Shown one piece after another: positions 11,989 through 24,640 of a stretch of 64,000 nucleotides of DNA. The DNA is from Eledone cirrhosa. Its lineage: Eukaryota; Mollusca; Cephalopoda; Octopoda; Eledonidae. Position 1 is the first letter of the stretch; every line of letters starts with the position of its first letter. The notes below the pieces were generated by a model. That model saw only the letters and a list, made by a program, of their open reading frames with translations. It was not told the DNA's origin and made no database searches. Made by a program: the position numbers and the translations under genes. The stretch covers positions 33,150,990 through 33,214,989 of the forward strand of contig OZ024748.1 in assembly GCA_964016885.1 (NCBI GenBank). Direction: 5' to 3'.

Positions 11989-14900
11989 GAATCAGTAGTG
12001 TGTGTTGCAGTACAGTAGTGTGGGTTGTGGGGCATTAGTATGTGTTGTGGGGCAGTAGTGTGTGTTGTAGAAAAGTAGTGTGTTGTGGGGCAGTATTGTG
12101 TGTTGTGGTGCAGTATTGTGTGTTGTGGTGTAGTAGTGTGTGTTGTGGGTGCAGTAGTGTGTGTTGTGGGGCAGTAGTGTGTGTTGTGGTGCAGTAGTGT
12201 GTGTTGTGGCGGCAGTAGTGTCTGTTTTGGAGCAGTACTGTGGGTTGTGGATCAGTAGTGTGTATTGTGACGGCATTAGTGTGCGTTGTGGGGCAGTAGT
12301 GTGTCTTGTGGTGTAGTAGTGTATTGTGGGCGCAGTAGTGTGTGTTCTGGGGCACTAGTGTGTGTTGTGGGGCAGTAGTGTGTGTTGTAATGCAGCACTG
12401 TGTGTTGTGGGGCAGTAGCGCATATTGTGGGGGCAGTAGTTTTTTTTGTGGGAACAGTAGTGTGTGTTGTGTGGGCAGTAGTGTGTGTTGTGGGGCTGTA
12501 GTGTGTGTTGTGGCGACCATAGTGTATGTTGTGGGGGCAGCAGTGTGTGTTGTGTATCAGTAGTGTGGGTTGTGGGGCAGTAGTGTGTGTTGTGGTGCAG
12601 TAGTGTGTGTTGTGGTGCAGTAGTGTGTGTTGCGGTACAGTAGTGTGCATTGTGGAGCAGTAGTGCGTTCTGTGTGGCAGCCGTGTGTGTTGTGTAGCAG
12701 TAGTGAGTGTTTCGGTACAGTAGTGTGTGTTGTGGGTCAATAGTGTGTTTTGTGGGGCAGTAGTGTGTGTTGTGGGGGAAGTAGTGTGTGTTGTGATGCA
12801 GCAGTGTCTGTTGTGGGAACAGTAGTGTGTGTTGTGGGGCAGTAGCGTGTGTTGTGGTGCAGTAATGTGTGTTGTGTTGAAGTAGAGTGTGTTGTGGGGC
12901 AGTAGTGTCTGTTTTGGGGCATAAGTGAATGTTGTGTTGCAGTAGTTCGTGTTGTGGGGCAGTAGTGTGTGTTGTGGTGCAGTAGTGTGTGTTGCGGTGC
13001 AGCAGTGTGTGTTGTGGTGCAGTAGTGTCTGTTGTGGTGGCAGTAGTGCGTGTTGTGGACAGTAGTGTGTGTTGTGTTGCAGCAGTGTGTGTTGCGTGGC
13101 AGTAGTGTTTGTTGTGGTGCAGTAGTGTGTATTGTGGTGGCAGTAGTGTGTGTTGTGGATCAGTACTCTGTGTTGTGTGGCATTAGTGTGTGTTGTGGTG
13201 AAGTAGTGTGTGTTGTGGTGCAGTAGTATGTGTTGTGGGGCAGTAGTGTATGTTGTGGGGCAGTAGTGTCTGTTGGTGATCAGTAGTGTATATTGTGGGG
13301 CAACAGTCTGTCTTGTGGGACAGTAGTGTGTGTTGTGGGGCAGTAGCGAGTATTGTGGGTGCAATATTGTGTTTTGTGGGGACAGTAGTGTGTGTTGTGG
13401 GGGAAGTAGTGTGTGTTGTGTGGCAGTAGTGTGTATTGTGGGGACCATAGTGTATGTTGTGGGGGCAGTAGTGTGTGTTGTGGTGCAGTAGTGTGTGCTG
13501 TGATGCAGTAGTGTGTGTTTCGGTATGGTGGTGTGAGTTGTGGGGCAATAGTGTGTTGTGGGTTAGTAGTGCGTTCTGTGTGGCAGCAGTGTGTGTTGTG
13601 GTGCAGTAGTGAGTTTGCGGTGCAGTAGTGTGTGTTGTGGGTCAGTAGTGTGTGTTGTGTCGCACCAGTGTGTGTTGTGGGGCAGTAGTGTGTGTTGTGA
13701 TGCGGCAGTGTGTGTTGTGGGGCAGTAGTGTTTGTTGTGGGGCAGTAGCGTGTGTTGTGGTGCAGTAATGTGTGTTGTGTTGAAGTAGAGTGTGTTGTGG
13801 GGCAGTAGTGTCTGTTTTGGGGCATAAGTGAATGTTGTGTTGCAGTAGTTCGTGTTGTGGGGCAGTAGTGTGTGTTGTGGTGCAGTAGTGTGTGTTGCGG
13901 TGCAGCAGTGTGTGTTGTGGTGCAGTAGTGTCTGTTGTGGTGGCAGTAGTGCGTGTTGTGGACAGTAGTGTGTGTTGTGTTGCAGCAGTGTGTGTTGCGT
14001 GGCAGTAGTGTTTGTTGTGGTGCAGTAGTGTGTATTGTGGTGGCAGTAGTGTGTGTTGTGGATCAGTACTCTGTGTTGTGTGGCATTAGTGTGTGTTGTG
14101 GTGAAGTAGTGTGTGTTGTGGTGCAGTAGTATGTGTTGTGGGGCAGTAGTGTATGTTGTGGGGCAGTAGTGTCTGTTGGTGATCAGTAGTGTATATTGTG
14201 GGGCAACAGTCTGTCTTGTGGGACAGTAGTGTGTGTTGTGGGGCAGTAGCGAGTATTGTGGGTGCAATATTGTGTTTTGTGGGGACAGTAGTGTGTGTTG
14301 TGGGGGAAGTAGTGTGTGTTGTGTGGCAGTAGTGTGTATTGTGGGGACCATAGTGTATGTTGTGGGGGCAGTAGTGTGTGTTGTGATGCAGTAGTGTGTG
14401 TTTCGGTATGGTGGTGTGAGTTGTGGGGCAATAGTGTGTTGTGGGTTAGTAGTGCGTTCTGTGTGGCAGCAGTGTGTGTTGTGGTGCAGTAGTGAGTTTG
14501 CGGTGCAGTAGTGTGTGTTGTGGGTCAGTAGTGTGTGTTGTGTCGCACCAGTGTGTGTTGTGGGGCAGTAGTGTGTGTTGTGATGCGGCAGTGTGTGTTG
14601 TGGGGCAGTAGTGTTTGTTGTGGTGCAGTAGTGTGTGTTGTGGAGCAGTAGTGTGTGTTGTGGAGCAGTTGTGTCTGTTGTGGTGCATTAGTGAGTGTTG
14701 TGGTGCAGTATTTTCTTTTGTGGGGCAGTAGTGTGTGTTGTGGTTCTGTAGTGTGTGTTGTGGGGGCAGTAGCGTCTGTTCTTAATCAGTAGTGTGTGTT
14801 GTGGGGCAGTAGTGTGTGTTGTGGCGCAGAAATGTGTGTTGTGGGGCAGTAGTGTGTGTTGTGAAGTCAGTAGTGTGTGTTGTAGTTCAGTAGTGAGCGT

Positions 14901-17405
14901 TGTGGGACAGAAGTGTGTGTTGTGGGGGCAGTAGTGTGTGTTGTGGGGGCAGTAGTGTGTGTTGTGGATCAGTAGTGTGTATTGTGAGCGCAGTAGTGTG
15001 TGTTGTAGTGCAATAGTGTGTGTTTTGTGGCACTAGTGTGTGTTGTGGCGCAGTAGTTTTTTTGCGGTGTAGTAGTGTGTTGTGGGGCTGTAGTGTATGT
15101 TGTGGTGCAGTAGTGTGAGTTGTGGGGAAGTAGTGTGTGTTGTGGAACAGTAGTGTGTGTTGAGGTGCAGTAGTGTGTGTTGTGGGACAGTAGTGTCTAT
15201 TGTGGGGGCAGTAGTGTTTGTTGTACAGCAGTAGTGCGTGTTGTGATTCAGCAGTGTTTGTTGTGGTGCACTAGTGTGTGTTATAGGGGCAGTAGTGTCT
15301 GTTGGGGATCAGTAGTGTATATTGTGAGGCAGTAGTGTGTCTTGTGGGCAGTAGTCTGTTTTGTGGGGGCACTAGTGTGTGTATTGGTGCAGTAGTGTGT
15401 GTTGTTGGGCAGTAGCGAGTATTATTGTGGGGCCAATATTGTGTTTTGTGGGAACAGTAGTGTGTGTTGTGGGGGAAGTAGTGTGTGTTGTGGGGCAGTA
15501 GTGTGTATTGTGGGGACCATAGTGTATGTGTGGGGGCAGCACTGTGTGTTGTGGATCAGTAGAGCGGGTTGTGGGGCAGTAGTGTTTGTTGTGGTGCAGT
15601 AGTGTGTGTTGTGAGGGCGGTAGTGTGTGTTGTGGGGCAGTAGTGTGCGTTGTGGGATAATATTGTATGTTGTGGGGCATAGTGTGTGTTGTGAGGCAGT
15701 AATATGTGTTATAAAAGAAGTAGTGTGTATTGTGGGTCAGTAGTGTGTGTTGTAGGGCTATTATGTGTGTTGTGGAGCAGTAGTGTGTGTTATGGGCAGA
15801 AGTGTGTTTTGTGGGGCCTTAATATGCGTTGTGGTGCATTAGTGTGTATTGTGGGGCAGTAGTGTCTGTTTTGGGCGCTGTAGTGTGTGTTGTGTGACAG
15901 TAGTTCGAATTGAGGTGCAGCAGTGTATGTTGTGGGGCACTAGTGTGTGTTGTGGTGAAGTAGTCTGTGTTGTGCTACCGTAGTGTGTGTTGTAGGGCTG
16001 TAGTCTGTGCTGTGGCGCAACAGTGTGTGTTGTGTGGCAGAGGTGTAAGTTCTGGTGCTGTAGTGTGTGTTGTGGGGCAGTAGTGTGTGTCGTGGCAGCA
16101 ATGTGTGCTGGGGGCAGTAGTGTGTGCCGAGGTGCAGGAGTGTGTGTTGTGGATCAGTAGTCCGCGTTATGGGATAATAGTGTGTGTTGAGGGGCAGTAG
16201 TGTGTGTTGTGAAGCAGTAATGCGTGTTGTGGAAGATGTAGTGTGTGTTGTGGTGCATTAGTGTGTGTTGTCGGGCAGTAGTGCGTTGTGGAGCAGTAGT
16301 GTATTTTGTGGTGCAGTAGTGGGTGTTGTGTGGCAGTAGTGTGTGTTGTGGTGCAGCAGTGTGTGTTGTGGGGCACTAGTGTGTGTTTTGGAGCAGTAGT
16401 GTGTGTTGTGCTGCAGTAGTGTGGGTTGTAGTGCCGTAGTGTGTGTTATGGGGCAGTAGTATGTGTTTTGGGGAAGTAGTGTCTGTTGTGGTGGCACTAG
16501 TGTGTGTTGTGTGGAATTAGTGTGTGTTTTGGTGCAGCAGTGTGTGTTGTGGGGCACTAGTTTTTGTTTTGGAGCAGTAGTGTGTGTTGTGGTACAGTAG
16601 TGTGTTTTGTGGTGCAGTATTGTGTGTTATGGGGCAGTAGTGTATGTTGTAGGGCAGCAGTGTGAATTGTGGGGAAATAATGTGTGTTGTGTGGCAGTAG
16701 TGTGTGTTGTAGGAGAGTAGTGTGTGTGTGGAGCAGTAGTGTGCGGTGTAGTGCAGTAGTGTGTGTTGTTGGGCAGTAGTGTGTGTTGTGGTGCAGTAGT
16801 GTGTGTTGTGGGGCAGTAGTCTGTGTTTTGTGGCAGCAGAGTATGTTGCGGGGCAGTAGTGTGTGTTGTGGTGAAATAGTGTGTGTTGTAGGGCAGTAGT
16901 GTGTGCTGTGGCGCAGCAGTGTGTGTTGTGGGGCAGTAGTGTGTGTTGTGGAGCAGTAGTGTGCGTTGTGGATCAGTAGTGTGTGTTGTGGGGCAGTAGT
17001 GTGTGTTGTGGTGCAGTAGTGTGTATTGTCATGCAGTATTGTGTGTTGTAGGGCATTCGTGTGTGTTCTGAGACAGTAGTGTGTGTTGGGGTGCAGTAGT
17101 GTGTGTTGTAGGGCATTAGTGTGTGTTCTGAGACAGTAGTGTATGTCGTGGTGCAGTAGTGTGTGTTGTGGTGCAGTAGTGTGTGTTGTGGGGCAGTAGT
17201 GTGTGTTGTGTGGCAGCAGTGTATGTTGTGTGGTAGTAGTGTGTGTTGTGAGGCAGTAATGTGTGTTGTGGAAGAAGTAGTGTGTGTTGTGGGTCAGTAG
17301 TGTGTGTTGTGGAGCAGTAGTGTGTGTTGTGGAGCAGTAGTGTGTGTTGTAGTGCAGTAATATGTGTTGTGGGGCAGTAGTGTGTGTTGTGAGGCAGTAA
17401 TGTGT
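11989..17405 (-). repeat. 20-bp satellite array, inverted arm
   Basis: The same unit as in the left arm but reverse-complemented (TGTGTTGTGGGGCAGTAGTG), about 270 copies. The switch in orientation falls at about 11,985-12,000, within GCTACTACTGTGAATCAGTA. Variant units characteristic of the forward arm reappear here in mirrored order. The array ends at about 17,405, where a partial 48-bp-type unit begins. Confidence 0.95.
12830..14620 (-). repeat. Recent ~0.9-kb tandem duplication inside the 20-bp array
   Basis: The order of variant units from about 12,841 is repeated from 13,744 (offset 903 bp) with essentially no differences that I could find over some 600 bp. The second copy lacks one unit near 14,385, so the offset then drops to 882. 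Such identity inside an otherwise variable array indicates a young duplication, or a collapsed or duplicated assembly. Confidence 0.85.
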
Positions 17406-17947
17406 GTTGTTGACATGAGAAATACACCCAGTCCACCCTGTTCACACAGTACACCTAATGTCCACCACATCATCACTTATTCACTCCACCTAATGTCCAC
17501 CACCACTTATTCACTCCACCTAATGTCCACCACCACTGATTCACTGTACCTAATGCCCACCACCACTGATTCACTCCACCTAATGTCCACCACCACTGAT
17601 TCACTGCACCTAATGTCCACCACCACTGATTCACTGCACCTAATGTCCACCACCACAGATTCACTCCACCTAATGTCCACCACCACCGATTTACTCCACG
17701 TAATGTCCACCACACCACTGCTGATTTACTCCACCTAATGTCCACCAGACCACAATTGATTTACTCCACCTAATGTCCACTACACCACCACTGATTCACT
17801 CCACCTTATGTCCCTCGACACTGATTCACTCCACCTAATGTCCACCACAACTAATTCACTCCACTCAATGTCTACCACCACTGATTCACTCCACACAATG
17901 TCCACCACCACTGATTTACTTAACCTAATGTCCACCACCACTGAAAG
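17406..17947 (+). repeat. 30-bp satellite array with a 48-bp-type unit at its left edge
   Basis: About 17 copies of a 30-bp unit containing CTAATGTCCACCACCACTGA, followed by TTCACTCCAC. The period is a multiple of 3, so it reads as a 10-residue peptide repeat (DSLHLMSTTT); there is no sign of a gene. At 17,406-17,440, before the first 30-bp unit, stands a single partial unit of the 48-bp family (TTGACATGAGAAATACACCC). Confidence 0.9.
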
Positions 17948-20900
17948 GTGGTTGCGTTGGTAACATGAGAAATACCACCCAGTCCACCCAATAAGGTTTT
18001 TGTGTTGTTGACATGAGAAATACCACCCAGTCTACCCTGTAGGGTGGTTATGTTGGTGACATGAGAAATACCACCCAGTCTACCCAGTAAGGTGGTTTTG
18101 TTGTTGACATGAGAAATACCACCCAGTCTACCCTGTAAGGTGGTTGTGTTGGTTACATGAGAAATACCACCCAGTCCGCCATGTAAGGAGGTTGCATTGG
18201 TGACATGTGAAATACCACCCATTCCACCCTGTACGGTGGTTGTGTTGTTGACATGAGAAATACCACCCAGTCCACAATGTAAGGTGGTTGTGTTGTTGAC
18301 ATGATAAATATCACCCAGTCCACCCTCTAAGGTGGTTGTTTTTGTGACATAAGAAATACCACCCAGTCAACCCTGTAAGGAGGTTATGTTCCTGATATGA
18401 GAAATAACACCCTGTCTATCCTGTAAGGTGGTTGTGTTGGTAACAAGAGAAATACCACTCAATCCACCATGTAAGGTGGTTGTGTTGTTGACATAATACA
18501 TATCACCCAGTCCACCCTGTAATGTGGTTGTGCTGGTGACATGAGAAATACCACCCAGCCTACCATGTAAGGTGTTTATGTTGTTGACATGAGAAATACC
18601 ACCCAGTCTACCCTGTAAGGTGGTTGTGCTGGTTAGCTGACAAAATACACCCAGTCTACCCTGTAAGGTGGTTGTGTTGTTGATATGAGAAATATCACCC
18701 AGTCTACCCTGTAAGGTGGTTGTGTTGGTGAAATGAGAAATACCACCCAGTCAACCCTGTAAGGGGGTTATTGTGTTGACATGAGAAATACCATGCAGTC
18801 CACCCTGTAAGGTGGTTGTGTTGTTGACATGAGAAATACATCCCAGTCCAACCTGTAAGTTGGTTATGTTGATTATATGAGAAATACCACCAAATCCACC
18901 CTATAAGGTGGCTATGTTGGTGACCTGAGAAATACCACCCAGTCTACCCTGTAAGGTGGTTATGTTGTGACATGAGAAATACCACCCAGTCCACCCTGTA
19001 AGGGGCTTGTAATAGTGACATGAGAAATACCACCCAGTCATCCGTGTAAGGTGGTTGTGATGGTTACATGAGAAATACCACCCAGCCTACCCTGTAAGGT
19101 GGTTGTGTTGTTAACATGAGAAATACCACCCAGTCGACCCTGGAAGGTGGTTGTGTTGGTGACATGAGAAATACCACACAGTCTACACTGTAAGGTGGTT
19201 GTGCTGGTTACCTGACAAAATACACCCAGTCTATCCTGAAAGGTGGTTGTGCTTGTGGCTTAAGAAATACCACCCAGTCTACCGTGGAAGGTGGTTGTGT
19301 TGTTGACATGAGAAATACCACCCAGTCTACTCTGTAAGTTGTTTATGGTGTTGACATGAGAAATACCACCCAGTCTACCCCGTAAGGTGGTTAGGGTGTT
19401 GACATGAGAAATACCACCCACTCCACCCTGTAAGGTGGTTGAGTTGGTGACATGAGAAATACCACCCAGTCTACCTTGTAAGGTGGTTGTGTTGGTGACA
19501 TGAGAAATACCACCCTGTGCACCCTGTAAGGTAGTTGTGTTGTTTATATGAGAAATACCACCCAATCCACCCTGTAAGGTGGTTATGTTGTTGACATGAG
19601 AAATACCACCCAGTCAAACCTGTAAGGTGATTGTGTTGGTGACATGAGAAATACCACCCAGTCTACCTTGTAAAGTGGTTGTGATGGTGACATGAGAAAT
19701 ACCACCCAGCCTACCCTGTGCACCCTGTAAGGTAGTTGTGTTGTTTATATGAGAAATACCACCCAATCCACCCTGTAACGAGGTTGTGTTGTTGACATGA
19801 GAAATACCACCCAGTCCACCCTATAAGGTGATTGTGTTGGTGACCTGAGAAATATCACCCAGTCTACTCTGTAAGTTGGTTATGGTGTTGACATGAAAAA
19901 TACCACCCAGTCCACCCTATAAGGTGATTGTGTTGTTGACATGAGAAATACACCCAGTCCACCCTGTAAGGTGGTTATGTTGTTGACATGAGAAATACCA
20001 CCCAGTCTACCCTATAAGGTGGTTGTGTTATTGACATGAAAAATACCACCCTGTCCACCCTGTAAGGGTGTTGTGCTGGTGACATGAGAAATATCACCCA
20101 GTCTACACTGTAAGGTGGTTGTGCTGGTTACCTGACAAAATACACCGTCCTCCGTGTAAGGTGGTTGTTATGGTGACATGAGAAATACCACCCAGCCTAC
20201 CCTGAAAGGTGGTTGTGTTGTTGACATGAGAAATACCACCCAGTCCACTCTGTAAGGTGGTTATATTGTTGATATGAGAAATACCAACACGTCCACCCTG
20301 TTAGGTGGTTTTGCTGGTGACATGAGAAATACCACCCAGTCCACCCTGTATCGTGGTTGTGTTGGTGACATGAGAAATACCACCCAGTGCACCCTGTAAG
20401 TTGTTTATGATGTTGACATGAGAAATACCACCCAGTCCACCGTGGAAGGAGGTTATGTTGCTGACGTGAGAAAGAACACCCAGACCACCCTTTAAGGTGT
20501 TTGCGTTGGTAACATGTGAAATACGACCCAGCGCACCCTGTAAGGTGGTTTTGTTGTAGATATGAGAAATACCACACAATCCACCCTGTAATGTGGTGGT
20601 GTTGTTAACTGAGAAATACCAACCAGTCCACCCTATAAGGTGATTGTGCTGGTGACAAGAGAAATACCACCCAGTCCACCCCGTAAGGTTGTTGTGTTGA
20701 TGACATGAGAAATACACCCAGTCCACCCTTTAAGGTGGTAATTTGGTGACATGAGAAATACCACCCAATCAACCCTGTAAGGTGGTTGTGTTATTGACAT
20801 GAAAAATACTACCCAGTCTACCCTGTAAGGTGGTTGTGCTGGTGACATGAGAAATACCACCCAGCCTACCCTGTAAGTTGGTTATATTGTTGACATGAGA

Positions 20901-22599
20901 AATACCACCCAGTCCACCCTGTAATGTGGTTGGGTTGTTGACATGAGAAATACCACCCAGTCTAACCTGTAAGGTGGCTGTGGTCGTGGCTTGAGGAATA
21001 CCACCCAATCTACCCTGTAAGGTGCTTGTGATGGTGACATGAGAAATACCACCCAGTGCTCCGTGTAAGGTGGTTGTGATGGTGACATAAGAAATACCAC
21101 CCAGTCCACCCTATAAGGTCGTTGTGCTGGTGACAAGAGAAATACCACCCAGTCCACCCCGTAAGTTTGTTGTGTTGATGACATGAGAAATACACCCAGT
21201 CCACCCTGTAAGGTGGTTATGTTGTTGCCATGAGAAATATCACCCAATCAACCCTGTAAGGTGGTTATGTTGGTGACATGAGAAATCCCACCCAGTCTAC
21301 CTTGTAAGTTGGTTATTGTGTTGACATGAGAAATATCACACAGTCCACACTCTAAGGTGGTTGTGTTGGTGACATGAGAAGTGCCACCCAGTGCACCCTG
21401 TAAAGTGGTTGTTTTGTTTATATGAGAAATACCACCCAATCCACTCTGTAAGGAGGTTATGTTGTTGACATGAGAAATACCACCCAGTCTACCCTGTAAG
21501 TTGTTTATGGTGTTGACATGAGAAATAACACCCAGTCCACCCTGTAAGGTGGTCGTGTTGTTGACATGAGAAATACCACCCAGTCTAGCGTGTAAGGTGG
21601 CTGAGTTGTTGACATGAGAAATACCACACAGTCTAACCTGTAAGGTGGTTGTGCTGGTGACATGAGAAATACCATCCAGTCCTCCGTGTAAGGTGGTTGT
21701 GATGGTGACATGAGAAATACCACCCAGTCTACCCTGTAAGGTGATTGTGTTGTTGATATGAGAAATATCACCCAGTCCACCCTGTAAGGTGGTTGTGTTG
21801 GTGACTTGAGAAATACCACCCAGCCTACCTCGTAAGCTCGTTATTGTGTTAGCATGAGAAATACCACCCAGCCTACCCTGTAAGGTGGTTGTGTTGTAGA
21901 TATGAGAAATACCACCCAGTCCACCCTGTAAGGTGGTTGTGCTGGTTACTTGAGAAATACCACCCAGTCTACCTCGTAAGTTCGTTATTGTGTTAACATG
22001 AGAAATACCACCCAGCCTACCCTGTAAGGTGGTTGTGTTGTAGATATGAGAAATACCACCCAGTCCACCCTGTAAGGTGGTTGTGTTGTTAACATGAGAA
22101 ATACCACCCTGTCAAACCTGTAAGGGGGTTCTGTTGGTGACATGATAAATACCACTCAGTTAATCCTGTAAGGTGGTTGTGTTGTTGACATGAGAAATAC
22201 CCCCCAGTCTACCCTGTAATGGTGGTTATGTTGGTGACATGAGAAATAGCACCCAGTCTAGCCTGTAAGATGGTTCAGTTGTTGACATGAGAAATACCAC
22301 ACAGTCTAACCTGTAAGGTGGTTGTGCTGGTGACATGAGAAATACCATCCAGTCCTCCGTGTAAGGTGGTTGTGATGGTGACATGAGAAATACCACCCAG
22401 TCTACTCTGTAAGGTGGCTGTGCTGGTGGCTTGAGAAATACCACCCAGTCTACCCTGTAAGGTGGTTGTGTTGTTGACATGTGAAATACCACCCAGTCCA
22501 CCCTGTAGGATGATTGTGTTGTTGACATGAGAAATACCACCCAGCCTACCCTGTAAGGTGGTTGTGTTGTTGACATGAGAAATACCACATAGTCGACCC

Positions 22600-24640
22600 T
22601 GTAAGGTGGTTGTGCTGGTTACCTGACAAAATACACCCAGTCTATCCTGTAAGGTGTTTGTGCTGGTGGCTTGAGAAATAACACCCAGTCTAGCCAGGAA
22701 GGTGGTTGTGTTGTTGACATGAGAAATCCCACCCAGTCCACCCTGTAAGTTGGTTATGTTGTTGATATGAGAAATACCACCCAGTCCACCCTGTAAGGGG
22801 TTTGTGTTGGGGACATGAGAAATATCACCTAGTCTACCCTGTAAGGTCGTTGTATTGTAGATATGAGAAATACCACCCAATCCACCCTGTAAAGTGGTTA
22901 TGTTGGTGCCATGAGAAATACCACCCAGTGCACCCTGTAAGGTGGTTGTATTGTTTATATGAGAAATACCACCCAATCCACCCTGGGAGGTGTTTATGTT
23001 GTTAACATGAGAAATACCACCCAATCAAACCTGTAAGGGGGTTGTGTTGGTGACATGAGAAATACCACCCAGTGCACCCTGTAAGTTGTTTATGATGTTG
23101 ACATGATAAATATCACCCAGTCTACCTTGTATGGTTGTTATGTTTTTGAGATGGAAATACCACCCAGTCCACCGCGGAAGGTTGTTGTGCTGGTTACCTG
23201 ACAAAATACACCCAGTCTACCATGTCAGATGGTTGTGTTGTTTACATGTGAAATACCACCCATTCCACCCTGTAAGGGATTTGTGATGGTGACATGAGAA
23301 ATAGCACCCAGTCCTCCGTGTAAGGTGGTTGTGATTGGCAAATGAGAAATACCACCCAGCCTAACCTGTAAGGTGGTTGTGCTGTTGACATGAGAAATAC
23401 CACCCAGTCGACCCTGTGCGGTGGTTGTGCTGGTTACCTGACAAAATACACCCAGTCTATCCTGTAAGGTGGTTATGCTGGTGGCATCAGAAATACCATC
23501 CAGTCCACCCTGTAATGTGGTTGGGTTGTTGACATGAGAAATACAACTAACCTGGTTAGACATAGTTGGTTATGTCGGTGACATGAGAAATACCACCCTG
23601 TCTACCCTGTAAGGTGGTTGTGGTGGTGGCTTGAGGAATATCACCCAATCTACCCTGTAAGGTGGTTGTGATGGTGACATGAGAAATACCACCCAGTGCT
23701 CCGTGTAAGGTGGTTGTGATGGTGACTTGAGAAATACCACCCAGCCTACCCTGTAAGGTGGTTGTGTTGTAGATATGAGAAATACCACCCAGTCCAGCCT
23801 CTAAGGTGGTTGTGTTGTTAACATGAGAAATACCACCCAGTCAAACCTGTAAGGGGGTTCTGTTGGTGACATGAGAAATACCACCATTGAACCCTGTAAG
23901 GTGGTTGTGTTGTAGACATGAGAAATACCACCCAGTCCACCCTGTAAGGTGGTTGTGTTGTTGACATGAGAAATATCCCCCAGTCTACCCTGTAATGGTG
24001 GTTATGCTGGTGACATGAGAAATAGCACCCAGTCTAGCCTGTAAGATGGTTGAGTTGTTGATATTGGAAATACCCCCCAGTCTCACCTGTAAGGTGGTTG
24101 TGTTGCTGACATGAGAAATACCACCCAGTCCACCCTGTAAGGTGGTTGTGTTGTTGGCATGAGAAATACCACCCAGTCCACCCTGTAAGGTGGTTGTGTT
24201 GTTGACATGAGAAATACCATCCAGTCGACCCTGTATGGTGTGTGTGCTGGTTACCTGACAAAATACACCCAGTCTATCCTGTAAGGTGTTTGTGCTGGTG
24301 GCTTGAGAAATAACACCCAGTCTAGCCAGGAAGGTGGTTGTGTTGTTGACATGAGAAGTCCCACCCAGTCCACCCTGTAAGTTGGTTATGTTGTTGATAT
24401 GAGAAATACCACCCAGTCCACCCTGTAAGGGGTTTGTGTTGGGTACATGAGAAATATCACCCAGTCTACCCTGTAAGGTGGTTGTATTGTAGATATGAGA
24501 AATACCAGCCAATCCACCTTGTAAAGTGGTTATGTTGGTGACATGAGAAATACCACCCATTGCACCCTGTAAGGTGGTTGTATTGTTTATATGAGATATA
24601 CCACCCAATCCACCCTGGGAGGTGTTTATGTTGTTAACAT
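22600..24640 (-). repeat. Higher-order duplication in 48-bp array, offset 1,632 bp
   Basis: A series of marked units starting with TAGCCAGGAAGGTGG at 22,691 recurs at 24,323. The offset is exactly 34 x 48 bp, and the order of variant units is conserved over about 350-400 bp on each side. This shows unequal exchange in units of whole repeats. Confidence 0.8.

Noticed and set aside
4505..17400. Many 60-390-codon open frames rich in His/Thr/Tyr (HTLLHHNTHY)
   Set aside because: They are translations of the 20-bp satellite; the 20-residue peptide period equals three DNA units, frames overlap on the same DNA, and no initiation context or domain is present.
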